Assembly: GCA_910578645.1 (NCBI GenBank)
Contig: CAJTQI010000001.1
Location: forward strand, 882,387-946,386
Length of the DNA: 64,000 nt
Direction of reading: 5' to 3'
Origin: an uncultured Lachnospiraceae bacterium
GTDB lineage: Bacteria; Bacillota; Clostridia; Lachnospirales; Lachnospiraceae
Part shown: positions 45,738 through 55,091 of the stretch, one piece after another
How positions within the stretch are numbered: position 1 is the stretch's first letter
Layout of the letters: every line of letters starts with the position of its first letter
The notes under the pieces: model-generated
Databases searched by the model: none
The model's input: the letters and a program-made list of their open reading frames with translations, nothing else
Told to the model about the DNA's origin: nothing
Position numbers and translations under genes: made by a program

Positions 45738-46574
45738 ATGATTAAGGAAGAAGTGTGCAACAGGCCGATTGGGGTCTTTGACTCAGGTGTTGGCGGGCTG
45801 ACGGTGGCAAGGGAAATTATGCGGCAGCTTCCCAATGAAAGGATAGTATATTTTGGGGATACGGCGAGGGTACCTTATGGAAGCAAGTCCCAGGAGACGA
45901 TTACGAAATTTTCCAAACAGATTGTTCGTTTTCTGCAGACGCAAGGGGTTAAGGCGATTGTGGTGGCATGCAACAGTGTGAGTGCGTGTGCATTGGATGA
46001 ACTGGAGAAAGATGTGGATATTCCGATTGTCGATGTGGTGAGACCTGGTGCGAAGACGGCCATTGGAGCAACAAAGAACGGCAGGATAGGCGTGATTGCC
46101 ACGGAAGCCACGGTGGGAAGCGGTATATACAGTCGGTACATAAAAAATAATTCACCGGATGCCACGGTGTTGAGCAAGGCATGTCCGCTGCTTGTGCCAT
46201 TGGTGGAAGAAGGACTGTGGGAAGACCCTGTGACAGATGAGATTGCGGGCAGATACCTGGCAGGGTTAATTGATGTAGGGATTGACACACTGATATTGGG
46301 GTGTACCCATTATCCGATTATACGCTCCACCATCGGCAGAATCATGGGAGACGGGGTAGCGCTTGTGAATCCGGCATATGAGACGGCTAGAGAGTTAAAG
46401 GAGCTTTTGCAGGAAAAAGGTTTAGAAAGTAGACACAGACCAGGGTTGGGGACAGGGACTGAGTTATATAAGTTCTTTGTCAGCGACGCGGCGGATAAAT
46501 TCCAGATGTTTGCCAATTCGATTCTTACATATGGGATTCTGTCTGCCAAAGTAATTAATATTGACGAATATTGA
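45738..46574 (+). CDS. murI: Glutamate racemase
   Basis: MurI makes D-glutamate for peptidoglycan. The 278-residue protein shows GVFDSGVGGLTV at the N-terminus, the first catalytic Cys in VVACNSVSA and the second in LGCTHYPII, with the expected spacing. The start is ATG 45738 (a second ATG at 45734 is out of frame). Its leader is the most heavily structured in the window. Confidence 0.92.
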   Translation: MIKEEVCNRPIGVFDSGVGGLTVAREIMRQLPNERIVYFGDTARVPYGSKSQETITKFSKQIVRFLQTQGVKAIVVACNSVSACALDELEKDVDIPIVDVVRPGAKTAIGATKNGRIGVIATEATVGSGIYSRYIKNNSPDATVLSKACPLLVPLVEEGLWEDPVTDEIAGRYLAGLIDVGIDTLILGCTHYPIIRSTIGRIMGDGVALVNPAYETARELKELLQEKGLESRHRPGLGTGTELYKFFVSDAADKFQMFANSILTYGILSAKVINIDEY

Positions 46575-46673
46575 CCAAGCGGTATGATATATGCCTGGAT
46601 ACAGGAAGTATTCTTCTCTGCCGGGCTATATCAAGAGACCGCGTTACAAGACAGGGATAATAAAGGTGCGGAT

Positions 46674-47123
46674 ATGACACAGGAAGTATTACTGACGCTG
46701 CGTGGGCTGCAGTTCGACCAGCGTGAGGAAGACGCCGACAAAATCGAGATAGTAACGGTGGGCGACTATTATAAGAGAAATGACAAGCATTATATAGTAT
46801 ATGAAGAGATTACGGAGGGATTCACCCAGCCTACGAAGAACAGGCTGAAATTCAGTGGGAATATGTTGGAACTGTCCAGAAATGGCCTGGTGAATGTACA
46901 TATGGTTTTTCAGGAGAATAAAAAAAACCTGACGAATTATAATACCCCGTTCGGGCAAATTATGATAGGTATTGACACGAAAAAGGTACATATTGAGGAA
47001 ACAGAGGACAATATTGCCGTGGATGTGGACTACTCGTTGGATGTCAATTATGAGTTTTTGGCTGAATGCCACATCAGGATTGATATTTGTTCTAAACAAA
47101 ACAGCAGTTTTTCCTTAAATTAA
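46674..47123 (+). CDS. DUF1934-type beta-barrel protein
   Basis: This 149-residue protein is rich in beta strands. Features include YKRNDKHYIVYEEITEGFTQPTKNRLKF and NYNTPFGQIMIGIDTKKV (quoted in part), which fit the lipocalin-like DUF1934 family found in Firmicutes, of unknown function. I placed the start at 46674, where AAAGGTGCGG precedes the ATG and the family's N-terminus begins; an in-frame ATG at 46584 would add 30 residues without a family match. The 3' end of the gene is part of the terminator hairpin. Confidence 0.72.
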   Translation: MTQEVLLTLRGLQFDQREEDADKIEIVTVGDYYKRNDKHYIVYEEITEGFTQPTKNRLKFSGNMLELSRNGLVNVHMVFQENKKNLTNYNTPFGQIMIGIDTKKVHIEETEDNIAVDVDYSLDVNYEFLAECHIRIDICSKQNSSFSLN

Positions 47124-47157
47124 GATGAGATTTAAGGGAAACTGCTGTGTTTCTTTC
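47101..47157 (+). terminator. Terminator overlapping the end of the DUF1934 gene
   Basis: ACAGCAGTTT (47101-47110) pairs with AAACTGCTGT (47139-47148), and CCTTAAAT (47113-47120) with ATTTAAGG (47130-47137), followed by GTTTCTTT. The left arm encodes the last residues of the protein. Confidence 0.75.
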
Positions 47158-47174
47158 CGCGCGCCGGAATGATG

Positions 47175-47651
47175 CTATTTTATAGGTTTAGCGCCGGCCT
47201 TTTCCTGGGCGCGTTCAACCAACTGTTTGAATTTGCTCTTTTTTTTCTGCTCGACCACAACCGCTTTGCCGTGTAAACCTTTGACACCCGTAATATAAAT
47301 GCCGCTGACTACGGCCTTTACTTCTTTCTTAACCGGTATGGAATCAAATATTTTCTCTTCACAGATTAGGGTCATGATTTGGGGACCGACCTTGGCCTTG
47401 ACAACGGGGAGCTTGGAGCCGCGCAGCCATTTGGGCGTCTGGTCGATTACCACCTGGGGAAGCCCGGCATCTTTAAGTTTCATGCGTTTCTTGTCGATAA
47501 TGAGCATGGAAACGGTCTGTTTCATGGCGTCGATTTGTGCCTGTTGCTCTTCCTGCTTTTTCTGGGCTCTCTTGCCGAGAAAATATAAGGTGACTACGGC
47601 AATGGTCAAAACTGCCAGAATAATCAATAAAACAATTGTCACTGTATTCAT
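47175..47651 (-). CDS. Conserved hypothetical protein with N-terminal membrane anchor
   Basis: This 158-residue protein has one N-terminal hydrophobic segment (VTIVLLIILAVLTIAVVTLY, residues 4-23), then a charged coiled-coil-like stretch (GKRAQKKQEEQQAQIDAMKQ) and a basic, probably cytoplasmic domain ending in Lys-rich sequence. I do not recognise the family. GGAGG is 7 nt before the ATG at 47651. It is convergent with the DUF1934 gene. Confidence 0.7.
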   Translation of the reverse strand: MNTVTIVLLIILAVLTIAVVTLYFLGKRAQKKQEEQQAQIDAMKQTVSMLIIDKKRMKLKDAGLPQVVIDQTPKWLRGSKLPVVKAKVGPQIMTLICEEKIFDSIPVKKEVKAVVSGIYITGVKGLHGKAVVVEQKKKSKFKQLVERAQEKAGAKPIK

Positions 47652-47859
47652 GGGGCTACCTCCGAACATACTATTATATGCATTCCATATTCTAACATTG
47701 ATTTGTGCTTTAAGCAAGGAGATTTCTTAATTGTATATAGAAACTCTTTTAAGAAGGATGGATTTGTGTTAATATAAAGCTCAGGTGCCTGGGTGGATAC
47801 AGAAACGTTTTCGGATTTGGGATACGCAGCAGCGGCATCAAGCAGGTTGAGAGAGAGGC

Positions 47860-48993
47860 ATGGTTATTATTATGAAAAACAGTGGGAAAAATATAGTGAT
47901 AGAGAGAAAATGCACGCAGAGAGCGAAGGGTATCGGCGTTAAGAGGATGGGCACCCTGGCGGCAGTGCTTTTTTTGTCGGTTGTTGTGACTGCGTGTGGG
48001 AGTAAGAAATATTTAAGCGATATTAAAGCGTCCGATTATGTGACATTAGGCAACTACATCGGTATCGAGGCGTCGGCGCAGGAGCCTTCTGTGGAGGAAG
48101 AACTTGTGGATTTGTATATTGAGTACTATATTTTGCCTGAGTATATCACTACGGTGGAGATGGGTGATACGGCAAATATTGACTTTGTGGGATATCTTGA
48201 CGGTGAGCCTTTTGAGGGAGGCACAGGTAAGGGGACTGACTTGACAATCGGTTCGGGACAGTTTATTGACGGTTTTGAAGACGGGTTGGTCGGTGTGGAT
48301 GTGGGTGAGACTGTGTCCTTAGACCTGGCGTTCCCAGACCCGTATCTGAATAATCCTGACCTGTCGGGCGTTCCGGTAGTGTTTGATGTTACGGTGAACA
48401 GGGTGGTGAGACCCATCACGCCTCAGCCGACGGATGCTTTTATAGAATCTTTAGACATTGAAGGCTGTAAGACATGGAAAGAGTTGCAAGATTATTCGTA
48501 TAACACTCTTTATGAGCGGGCGACACAGATTTACGAAAGCACCATTGAGACTACGTTGGCGGATAAGATTATGGCAGACTGTACCTTCAAAGAGCCGCCC
48601 GCCGAGATGGTGGAGCGTTTTAAACAGAACTTGAAAGACGCGCTGACCACGGAAGCTGCCATACAGGGAATGACGCTTGCGGCGTATATGCAGACTTATG
48701 GCGGAATGACTGTGGAGGCGTATGAGTCTAAGTTCCAGGCGGATGCCCGCAAAGCAGCGCAGCAGTATATTATGCTCCAGGCAATTGCGGATGCGGAGGG
48801 GCTTAATCCTACGGATGAACAGATTCAGGAGGAGATTGCAGACAGGGTGGAATCCTATCATTATGATTCTGAGGAAGCGTACAGAAAGAGCAATGATGTG
48901 GAGATGTTAAAGGAGCAGCTTATGGAGAGGAATGTTCTGGATTTTTTGAAGGAAAACGGTGAGCTCCAGATGACATCTGTTATAGAGGATTAG
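47860..48993 (+). CDS. FKBP-type peptidyl-prolyl isomerase lipoprotein (trigger-factor-like)
   Basis: This 377-residue exported protein has an N-terminal signal with lipobox VVTACG (Cys near residue 46) and a PPIase domain (MGDTANIDFVGYLDGEPFEGG, then GQFIDGFEDGLVGVDVGET). A C-terminal helical region resembles the trigger-factor chaperone arm (about residues 205-360). It probably helps fold exported proteins outside the membrane. An in-frame ATG at 47872 is an alternative start. Confidence 0.82.
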   Translation: MVIIMKNSGKNIVIERKCTQRAKGIGVKRMGTLAAVLFLSVVVTACGSKKYLSDIKASDYVTLGNYIGIEASAQEPSVEEELVDLYIEYYILPEYITTVEMGDTANIDFVGYLDGEPFEGGTGKGTDLTIGSGQFIDGFEDGLVGVDVGETVSLDLAFPDPYLNNPDLSGVPVVFDVTVNRVVRPITPQPTDAFIESLDIEGCKTWKELQDYSYNTLYERATQIYESTIETTLADKIMADCTFKEPPAEMVERFKQNLKDALTTEAAIQGMTLAAYMQTYGGMTVEAYESKFQADARKAAQQYIMLQAIADAEGLNPTDEQIQEEIADRVESYHYDSEEAYRKSNDVEMLKEQLMERNVLDFLKENGELQMTSVIED

Positions 48994-49089
48994 AAAACCG
49001 CAAATGTGGGATTTGTGACGCTTGCCTCGCAAACGTTTTGGAATGGGAATAGGATTTTAGATTAAGGGATAAAAGGAGAGATGAACAGT

Positions 49090-50481
49090 ATGAATCTGAC
49101 AGACATCAAGGAACTGTACCGTAGTACAGACAAATACATTGATAAGGAAGTGACAGTCGGCGGGTGGGTGCGCAGCATCCGGGATTCCAAGACTTTTGGC
49201 TTTATTGTCTTGAATGACGGCACCTTTTTTGAGCCGCTCCAGGTAGTGTACAATGATTCGTTGGAAAATTTCGGGACGATTTCCAAATTAAATGTGGGTT
49301 CGGCAATTGTGGCTAAGGGTAAGATTGTGGCAACTCCCCAGGCGAAGCAGGCATTCGAGATGCAGGCTTTAGAAGTCATCATTGAGGGTGAGTCTACTGC
49401 GGATTACCCGTTGCAGAAGAAGCGGCACAGTTTTGAATATCTGAGGACGGTTTCCCATCTAAGGCCGCGGACAAACACCTTCCAGGCAACCTTTAGGGTG
49501 CGTTCTCTAATTGCCTATGCAATTCATACCTTTTTCCAGGAGAGAGGGTTTGTGTATGTGCATACACCCATTGTCACCGGAAGCGACTGCGAGGGTGCGG
49601 GAGAAATGTTTCAGGTGACTACACTGGACTTGAATAACCTGCCTATGACGGAGGACGGACAAGTAGATTACAGTCAGGATTTCTTCGGGAAAGCTACCAA
49701 TCTGACGGTGAGCGGACAGTTAAACGTGGAGACATACGCTTTCGCATTTAAGAATGTTTATACCTTCGGGCCTACGTTCCGGGCAGAAAACTCGAATACA
49801 ACAAGGCATGCGGCGGAGTTTTGGATGATTGAGCCAGAAATTGCATTTGCGGACCTTACAGACGATATGATGCTTGCCGAGGCGATGCTTAAGCATGTCA
49901 TCCGGTATGTACTTGAGAATGCGCCGGAAGAGATGAATTTCTTTAATCAGTTCGTGGACAAAGGGCTGATAGAGCGTCTAAACCATGTGCTTCACTCTGA
50001 TTTTGCCCATGTGACATATACGGATGCAATCCGTATACTTGAGAAACATAACGACGAGTTTGAGTATAAAGTAGCCTGGGGATGTGATTTGCAGACCGAG
50101 CATGAGCGGTATTTGACGGAACAGGAGTTTAAGAGACCGGTTTTCGTGACGGATTATCCGAAGGAAATTAAGGCTTTCTATATGAAATTAAATGAAGACG
50201 GCAAAACCGTGGCGGCGATGGACTGTCTTGTGCCAGGGATTGGTGAGATTATTGGCGGAAGCCAGAGAGAGGATAAGCTGGAGCTGCTTGAAGCGAGGAT
50301 GGAGGAACTTGGGCTGAATAAAGAAGATTACCAGTTCTATCTTGACCTTAGGAAGTACGGCTCCGCCCGGCATGCAGGTTTCGGACTTGGTTTCGAGAGA
50401 TGCGTTATGTATCTGACAGGTATGGGAAATATCCGTGATGTTGTACCGTTCCCGCGGACGGTCAAGAACTGCGAATTATAG
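49090..50481 (+). CDS. asnS: Asparaginyl-tRNA synthetase
   Basis: AsnRS charges tRNA-Asn. The protein of about 463 residues has an OB-fold anticodon-binding domain (VGGWVRSIRDSKTFGFIVLNDG) and class II catalytic motifs: motif 2 around TFRAENSNTTRHAAEFWMIEPE (quoted in part) and motif 3 in GFGLGFERCVMYLTG. It starts at 49090 (MNLTDIKELYRS, the family N-terminus), with GGAG 11 nt upstream; ATG 49081 is too close to it. No T-box leader was seen upstream. Confidence 0.92.
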   Translation: MNLTDIKELYRSTDKYIDKEVTVGGWVRSIRDSKTFGFIVLNDGTFFEPLQVVYNDSLENFGTISKLNVGSAIVAKGKIVATPQAKQAFEMQALEVIIEGESTADYPLQKKRHSFEYLRTVSHLRPRTNTFQATFRVRSLIAYAIHTFFQERGFVYVHTPIVTGSDCEGAGEMFQVTTLDLNNLPMTEDGQVDYSQDFFGKATNLTVSGQLNVETYAFAFKNVYTFGPTFRAENSNTTRHAAEFWMIEPEIAFADLTDDMMLAEAMLKHVIRYVLENAPEEMNFFNQFVDKGLIERLNHVLHSDFAHVTYTDAIRILEKHNDEFEYKVAWGCDLQTEHERYLTEQEFKRPVFVTDYPKEIKAFYMKLNEDGKTVAAMDCLVPGIGEIIGGSQREDKLELLEARMEELGLNKEDYQFYLDLRKYGSARHAGFGLGFERCVMYLTGMGNIRDVVPFPRTVKNCEL

Positions 50482-50521
50482 AGGAATAGAGAACAGGATA
50501 GATAGGCTGTATAATCAAGAC

Positions 50522-50591
50522 GGCAAGAAGCAGGCCCGGTGCTGCCATGAACCTTATTTGGGGTTGTGGCAGCACTGGCGGGCGTATTGCC
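50522..50591. other. Long hairpin between asnS and the NlpC/P60 gene
   Basis: GGCAA/TTGCC form the outer arms. GCCC/GGGC, GTGCTGCC/GGCAGCAC and AACC/GGTT stack inside. No T run follows, so it is not a typical terminator; possibly an mRNA-stability or repeat element. Confidence 0.55.
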
Positions 50592-50651
50592 TTGGAATAA
50601 TGTTTGTGCGCCTGTATGGTTAGGGAATCAGCGGAAGGTTTTATAACGGTA

Positions 50652-51974
50652 ATGAGACACAGCAGGATGAAAAAAAGATGTACGCAAGTACTGTGTATGG
50701 CAATGGCCTTTATATTGTTTCTATTAGTGGCAGACCCGGTAGCGGCTACCACTATTTCTGATTTGCAGAAAGATATAAAGAACAGCCAGTCGCAACTTAA
50801 CGATGTGAACAAGCAGATTGCCGGATACAAAGGAGCGCAGGCGGATATCGGCGGAGAGATTGAAGAACTGGATTCTGAGATGGTGGCTCTTTTGACAGAT
50901 ATCAATTTGATTAAAGAAGCCATAGAGGATAAAGAAGAGGATATTACACAGACGCAGATAGAGTATGATGCGGCGGTGGCCGTTAAGGACGAGCAGTATG
51001 AGTCTATGAAAATCCGTATTCAGTTTATGTACGAAAAAGGGGATACCTCCTATCTGCAGATGTTCTTTGGCGCGACCAGCATGGGGGATATGATGAATAA
51101 AGCCAGTTACGTGGAAGAGCTTTATGAGTACGACAGAAGACTCCTTGACGAGTATGAGACTGTGGTACAACAGGTTGCCGAACTGCAGGACAGGCTGGAG
51201 GAGGAAAAATCCGAACTTATCACTTCCCAGACAGAGTTGGAAGAAGAGCAGGCGTATGTGGAAGAGGTTCTCGAACAGAAGCAGGAAGAATATGAGAACT
51301 ACAGCGTTATGCTTGCCAGGGCAAAGCAGGAAGCGGCAGCCTACACGGCGAGAATAAAACAGGAGACTGCGCAGATTAGGAAATTGGAGGAAGAAGAGCG
51401 CAAGCGCAGGGAGGAGGAAGAGCGCAGGCGAAAAGAAGAAGAGGAACGTAAGAGAGCGGAACAGGAGGCGCTTCTTGCCGCACAGCGGGAGGCACAGGAC
51501 GAGGATTCGGATAGTGATTCCGAGGATTCTGACGATGAAGATGAGGACGATTCCGGCGACGATACTTCAGACAGCGGAGAGGATAAGGAGAAGGACGAAG
51601 AGGAGACGACAAAACCTTCTTCTTCCGGAGGCGGAAAAGGGCAGCAGATTGCGGATTTTGCATGTAAGTATATCGGCAATCCTTATGTGGCAGGAGGCAC
51701 AAGCCTGACAAACGGGGCGGACTGTTCCGGTTTCGTGATGGCAGTTTTCCAGGCATTCGGCTATTCTCTTCCGAGAAGTTCTTATGCGCAGTCCGGCGTA
51801 GGCAAATCAGTGTCCTATTCAGAGGCACAGCCTGGAGATATTATTTATTATGGAGGACATGTAGGTATTTATATAGGTAACGGACAAATTGTACATGCCA
51901 GTACGGAGCGCTCAGGCATTAAGATTACTTCAGCCACATACCGGAGCATTATTACAGTTAGGAGAATTGTTTAA
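50652..51974 (+). CDS. Secreted NlpC/P60 peptidoglycan hydrolase with coiled coil (CwlO/PcsB type)
   Basis: This 440-residue protein has a signal peptide (hydrophobic VLCMAMAFILFLLVADPVAA), then a long coiled coil (about residues 35-235), a run of Glu/Arg/Lys, an acidic Asp/Ser/Glu linker, and a C-terminal NlpC/P60 domain. The catalytic Cys is in NGADCSGFVM (about residue 357) and His in GGHVGIYIG and VHAS. Such enzymes cut stem peptides during growth or division and the coiled coil is often held by FtsEX. The exact start is uncertain: ATG 50652 or 50667. Confidence 0.87.
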   Translation: MRHSRMKKRCTQVLCMAMAFILFLLVADPVAATTISDLQKDIKNSQSQLNDVNKQIAGYKGAQADIGGEIEELDSEMVALLTDINLIKEAIEDKEEDITQTQIEYDAAVAVKDEQYESMKIRIQFMYEKGDTSYLQMFFGATSMGDMMNKASYVEELYEYDRRLLDEYETVVQQVAELQDRLEEEKSELITSQTELEEEQAYVEEVLEQKQEEYENYSVMLARAKQEAAAYTARIKQETAQIRKLEEEERKRREEEERRRKEEEERKRAEQEALLAAQREAQDEDSDSDSEDSDDEDEDDSGDDTSDSGEDKEKDEEETTKPSSSGGGKGQQIADFACKYIGNPYVAGGTSLTNGADCSGFVMAVFQAFGYSLPRSSYAQSGVGKSVSYSEAQPGDIIYYGGHVGIYIGNGQIVHASTERSGIKITSATYRSIITVRRIV

Positions 51975-52066
51975 AAATATTGCTTTTTTGTAAAGAATTT
52001 AGTACAATAGTAACAAGTGCAAGACGCTTGGAAGCTATTGTACAAATTTTTTATGGAGGTAGGGGT

Positions 52067-54052
52067 ATGAAGATTAGGGCGAAATTGACCACATTCTTTT
52101 CCGTTATTTGTATTGGATGTATGTTGGTCGCAATCTTGTGTATTTTGACGGTTGCAAAAAACAGGATTGCAGATATGAATGACGCGCAGTATTCACTGGC
52201 AGCCGAATACTACGCTACTAAAGTCAGCGAGTGGTTAGAAGGAAATTCAGCAGTAATTGACACGATAAACGTATACATGGACGGGCAGGAGCAGATTGAT
52301 AAACAGAGGTTATGGGATTTCCTACAGGCACTGACAGAGGCCAATGAGAACACCACAGATATTTATGTGGCGTTTTCTGACGGAGAGTATTATGACGGTG
52401 CCGGATGGGTTCCGGAGGAGGGGTGGTCCTGCCTGGAACGTCCGTGGTATTTGGGGGCTATTGAGTCGGATGAAAAGGTGTGCAGCGACCCGTTTCTGGA
52501 TGCTATCACAGGCAATATGGTAGTTCCTGTGGGACGGAAATTTACGCTTAAGGATGGAAGCACCGGAGTCATAAGCATGGATTTACAGCTTCCGGTTCTG
52601 TTTAGCATGTTGGATGAAGCCGTAGATACTTCTGACGGTAGTTATGCATTCCTGGTGAATAATTCAGGCTCTATTTTGATGCATCAGAACGACGAATTTA
52701 TATCAACCGAGACAGAGACACATAAGATGAAAGACGTCATGGACGGCGCATATGTCAATGCAATCAGCACCGGAGAGAAAATGACAGATTATGACGGTGA
52801 GGAAAAATATCTACACGCAAGAGCCGTGGGTACGAGCGGATGGAATATAGTTGTCGTCACACCTGCAGCCGTTTATGACCAGGTGGTGGTACAGCTTTTG
52901 AAGTTTGCCGTGTTGGTTATGGCCGTGTCGGCGATTATAGCAGCTTTTGTCGTAGCAGTATTTAGCGGAACGCTTTCAAAGCCGATTCTGGCAATGCAGA
53001 AGGAGGTTGCAGAGCTTAGAGAGCTGAAAATTCAGATTAAGGAGAGCGCGGTTAATACAAAGCGCAAAGATGAGATATCGGTTATGGACCGTGCGGTTCA
53101 GGAACTGCGGCGTACACTTCATGAGATTGTTCAACAGATGATGGACGCTTCGGGCATCCTGAGGAGACAGTTTGAAAATGTGGAGGACTCGGTGGAGAGC
53201 ACGGTTTCCAACAATGCATCTGTGAAAGAGACAGTAGAACAAATCGTATTGGCGATTGACGATGTGGCGCAGCAGACCCAGATTGCCAATACAAATCTGG
53301 CCGATTTTGCGGACAGGTTGACACAGGTTGCCGAGAAGATGGAACAGATGAATGAAGTTGCAAATGCGGCAGTCCAGCAATGCAGCGACGGAATGCATAC
53401 GGTTGGAATCTTGTCTGAGAAGATTAACCAGAGCCGTGAGATGCAGGACGTAACGTACGAGGCGGCTAACAGCCTGTCACAGAAATCTGTTTCGATTGAC
53501 GGTATCAGTAAGACAATCAGCGAGATTGCGACCCAGACATCATTGCTTGCGCTGAATGCATCGATTGAGGCGGCCAGAGCAGGTGAGGCAGGAAGAGGCT
53601 TCGCGGTTGTTGCGGAGGAAATCGGCCAGCTTGCGGGACAGACAACTTTGGCAACCCAGAACATCAATCAGATTATTACGGAGATACAAAGTGAGATTAA
53701 GAATGTCAGCGGACAAATCGGAGAGATTCAGGAAACGACCACTGATTGTATGGGAGCGATGGAAGAAACCCAGGGCGCATTCCAGAGAATCAGTGATGAT
53801 ATTTCGAGCATGGGAACCGATATTAATGAGTTGGAAGCTGCGGTTGATACATTGAATACGAATAAGAATGAAATTGTGGATACTTTCTCTGGTATATCCA
53901 GTGAGACGCAGGAGCTGTCGGCAGCAAGCCAGGAAGTAAACAGCAGGGTTGAAGACCAGAATGTGCAGATGAACAATATCAGCTCTTCTATGCATGAATT
54001 GGATGGAGTTGTCCAGCAGTTGAATGAAATTATCGGAAGGTTTAGCATATAA
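52067..54052 (+). CDS. Methyl-accepting chemotaxis protein (dCache type)
   Basis: This 661-residue receptor has TM1 at about residues 8-30, an extracellular double-Cache region with the YVAFSDGEYYDGAGW and DPFLDAITGNMVVPVGRKF motifs, TM2 near residue 285, a HAMP-like linker, and the signalling domain. The hairpin tip is visible as EIATQTSLLALNASIEAARAGE (in part). GGAGG precedes ATG 52067. The signalling domain would couple to CheA/CheW; the ligand cannot be named, though Cache receptors often bind amino acids or organic acids. No che genes are adjacent. Confidence 0.9.
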   Translation: MKIRAKLTTFFSVICIGCMLVAILCILTVAKNRIADMNDAQYSLAAEYYATKVSEWLEGNSAVIDTINVYMDGQEQIDKQRLWDFLQALTEANENTTDIYVAFSDGEYYDGAGWVPEEGWSCLERPWYLGAIESDEKVCSDPFLDAITGNMVVPVGRKFTLKDGSTGVISMDLQLPVLFSMLDEAVDTSDGSYAFLVNNSGSILMHQNDEFISTETETHKMKDVMDGAYVNAISTGEKMTDYDGEEKYLHARAVGTSGWNIVVVTPAAVYDQVVVQLLKFAVLVMAVSAIIAAFVVAVFSGTLSKPILAMQKEVAELRELKIQIKESAVNTKRKDEISVMDRAVQELRRTLHEIVQQMMDASGILRRQFENVEDSVESTVSNNASVKETVEQIVLAIDDVAQQTQIANTNLADFADRLTQVAEKMEQMNEVANAAVQQCSDGMHTVGILSEKINQSREMQDVTYEAANSLSQKSVSIDGISKTISEIATQTSLLALNASIEAARAGEAGRGFAVVAEEIGQLAGQTTLATQNINQIITEIQSEIKNVSGQIGEIQETTTDCMGAMEETQGAFQRISDDISSMGTDINELEAAVDTLNTNKNEIVDTFSGISSETQELSAASQEVNSRVEDQNVQMNNISSSMHELDGVVQQLNEIIGRFSI

Positions 54053-54086
54053 GCCAGGGTATTTAAGGTAGAAGTTGGCGCTATAT

Positions 54087-54141
54087 AAAAGAGCTTTTGC
54101 GAAAAAGGATGAATGGTCCGGATTTGTGAAGGCTCTTTTTA
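54087..54141 (+). terminator. Terminator of the chemoreceptor gene
   Basis: AAAAGAGC (54087-54094) pairs with GCTCTTTT (54132-54139), T-rich after it. Confidence 0.6.
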
Positions 54142-54224
54142 ATTTTAATAAGATTGTAGAATCTGATAAGGAAGTTGTCACAAAGACTAAGGAGCGTTGT
54201 CTAACTAAATAGGAGGTAAAATAT

Positions 54225-55076
54225 ATGAATGAACATACAAATGAAGAATTACAGATTCTGGTTGATAAAGCTACGGCAGGGGATAAAGAAGCCCTTGAAA
54301 CGCTTGTCACAAGTGTACAGGACATTGTATTTAATTTGTCCTTACGGATGCTTGGCACATTTGCAGACGCTGAGGATGCCACACAGGATATTTTGTTGAA
54401 AATGATTACGCATCTGTCCTCTTTCAGAGGTGACAGCTCATTTACAACCTGGGTATTCAGCATCGCGACGAATCATCTAAAAAATTATAAAAAGCATATG
54501 TTCGCCCGTTATCCGTTAAATTTTGAATATTATGGAGATGACATAGAAAATGGAAAAATACAAGATGTACCGGATTTAACGCAAAGTGTGGAAAAGGATA
54601 TTTTGGCAGAAGAACTAAAAATGTCTTGTACCAACGTAATGCTGCAATGTCTTGATACCGAAAGCAGATGCATCTTCATATTGGGAACGATGTTTAAAGT
54701 TGACAGCCGCATTGCGGGAGACATTTTGCAAATGACTCCGGAAGCGTATCGTCAGCGGCTTTCCAGAATACGCAAAAAAATGGCTGACTTTCTTGGACAA
54801 TATTGCGGGGAATATGGCAGCGGCAGATGTAAATGTAAAGAAAGGGTGAATTATGCAATACAAAATCATAGGATAAACCCATTGCAACTGGATTATACTA
54901 CGGCGAGGGAAATTCCTATTAAGACCATGATGGATGTGAAAAATGCGATGGAAGATATCGATGATTTGTCACAGGACTTTTCGTTCTGTAAACCCTACCA
55001 GTCTCCCCAACGCACGAAAAATCTGATACAGGAATTTTTGGATTCCACGCAGTTTTCTATTATCCGGAAATCATAA
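54225..55076 (+). CDS. ECF-type sigma factor with Cys-containing C-terminal extension
   Basis: This 283-residue protein has sigma region 2 (LRMLGTFADAEDATQDILLK, then FRGDSSFTTWVFSIATNHLKNY) and region 4 (RIAGDILQMTPEAYRQRLSRIRKKM). It carries an extra ~95-residue tail with CGEYGSGRCKCKERVNYAI and a late Cys. There is no adjacent anti-sigma gene; the tail may be the sensing or inhibitory part (inference). AGGAGG precedes the ATG. It is followed after 15 bp by the DUF2461 gene. Confidence 0.8.
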   Translation: MNEHTNEELQILVDKATAGDKEALETLVTSVQDIVFNLSLRMLGTFADAEDATQDILLKMITHLSSFRGDSSFTTWVFSIATNHLKNYKKHMFARYPLNFEYYGDDIENGKIQDVPDLTQSVEKDILAEELKMSCTNVMLQCLDTESRCIFILGTMFKVDSRIAGDILQMTPEAYRQRLSRIRKKMADFLGQYCGEYGSGRCKCKERVNYAIQNHRINPLQLDYTTAREIPIKTMMDVKNAMEDIDDLSQDFSFCKPYQSPQRTKNLIQEFLDSTQFSIIRKS

Positions 55077-55091
55077 AGGAGATGACAGACT

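Noticed and set aside
48994..49089. A T-box leader before asnS
   Set aside because: The gap is only about 95 bp and lacks the AGGGTGGNACCGCG element.
53540..54463. A 307-codon open frame antisense to the chemoreceptor and sigma factor genes
   Set aside because: It is the reverse of two well-supported genes and has no start signal or family motif.
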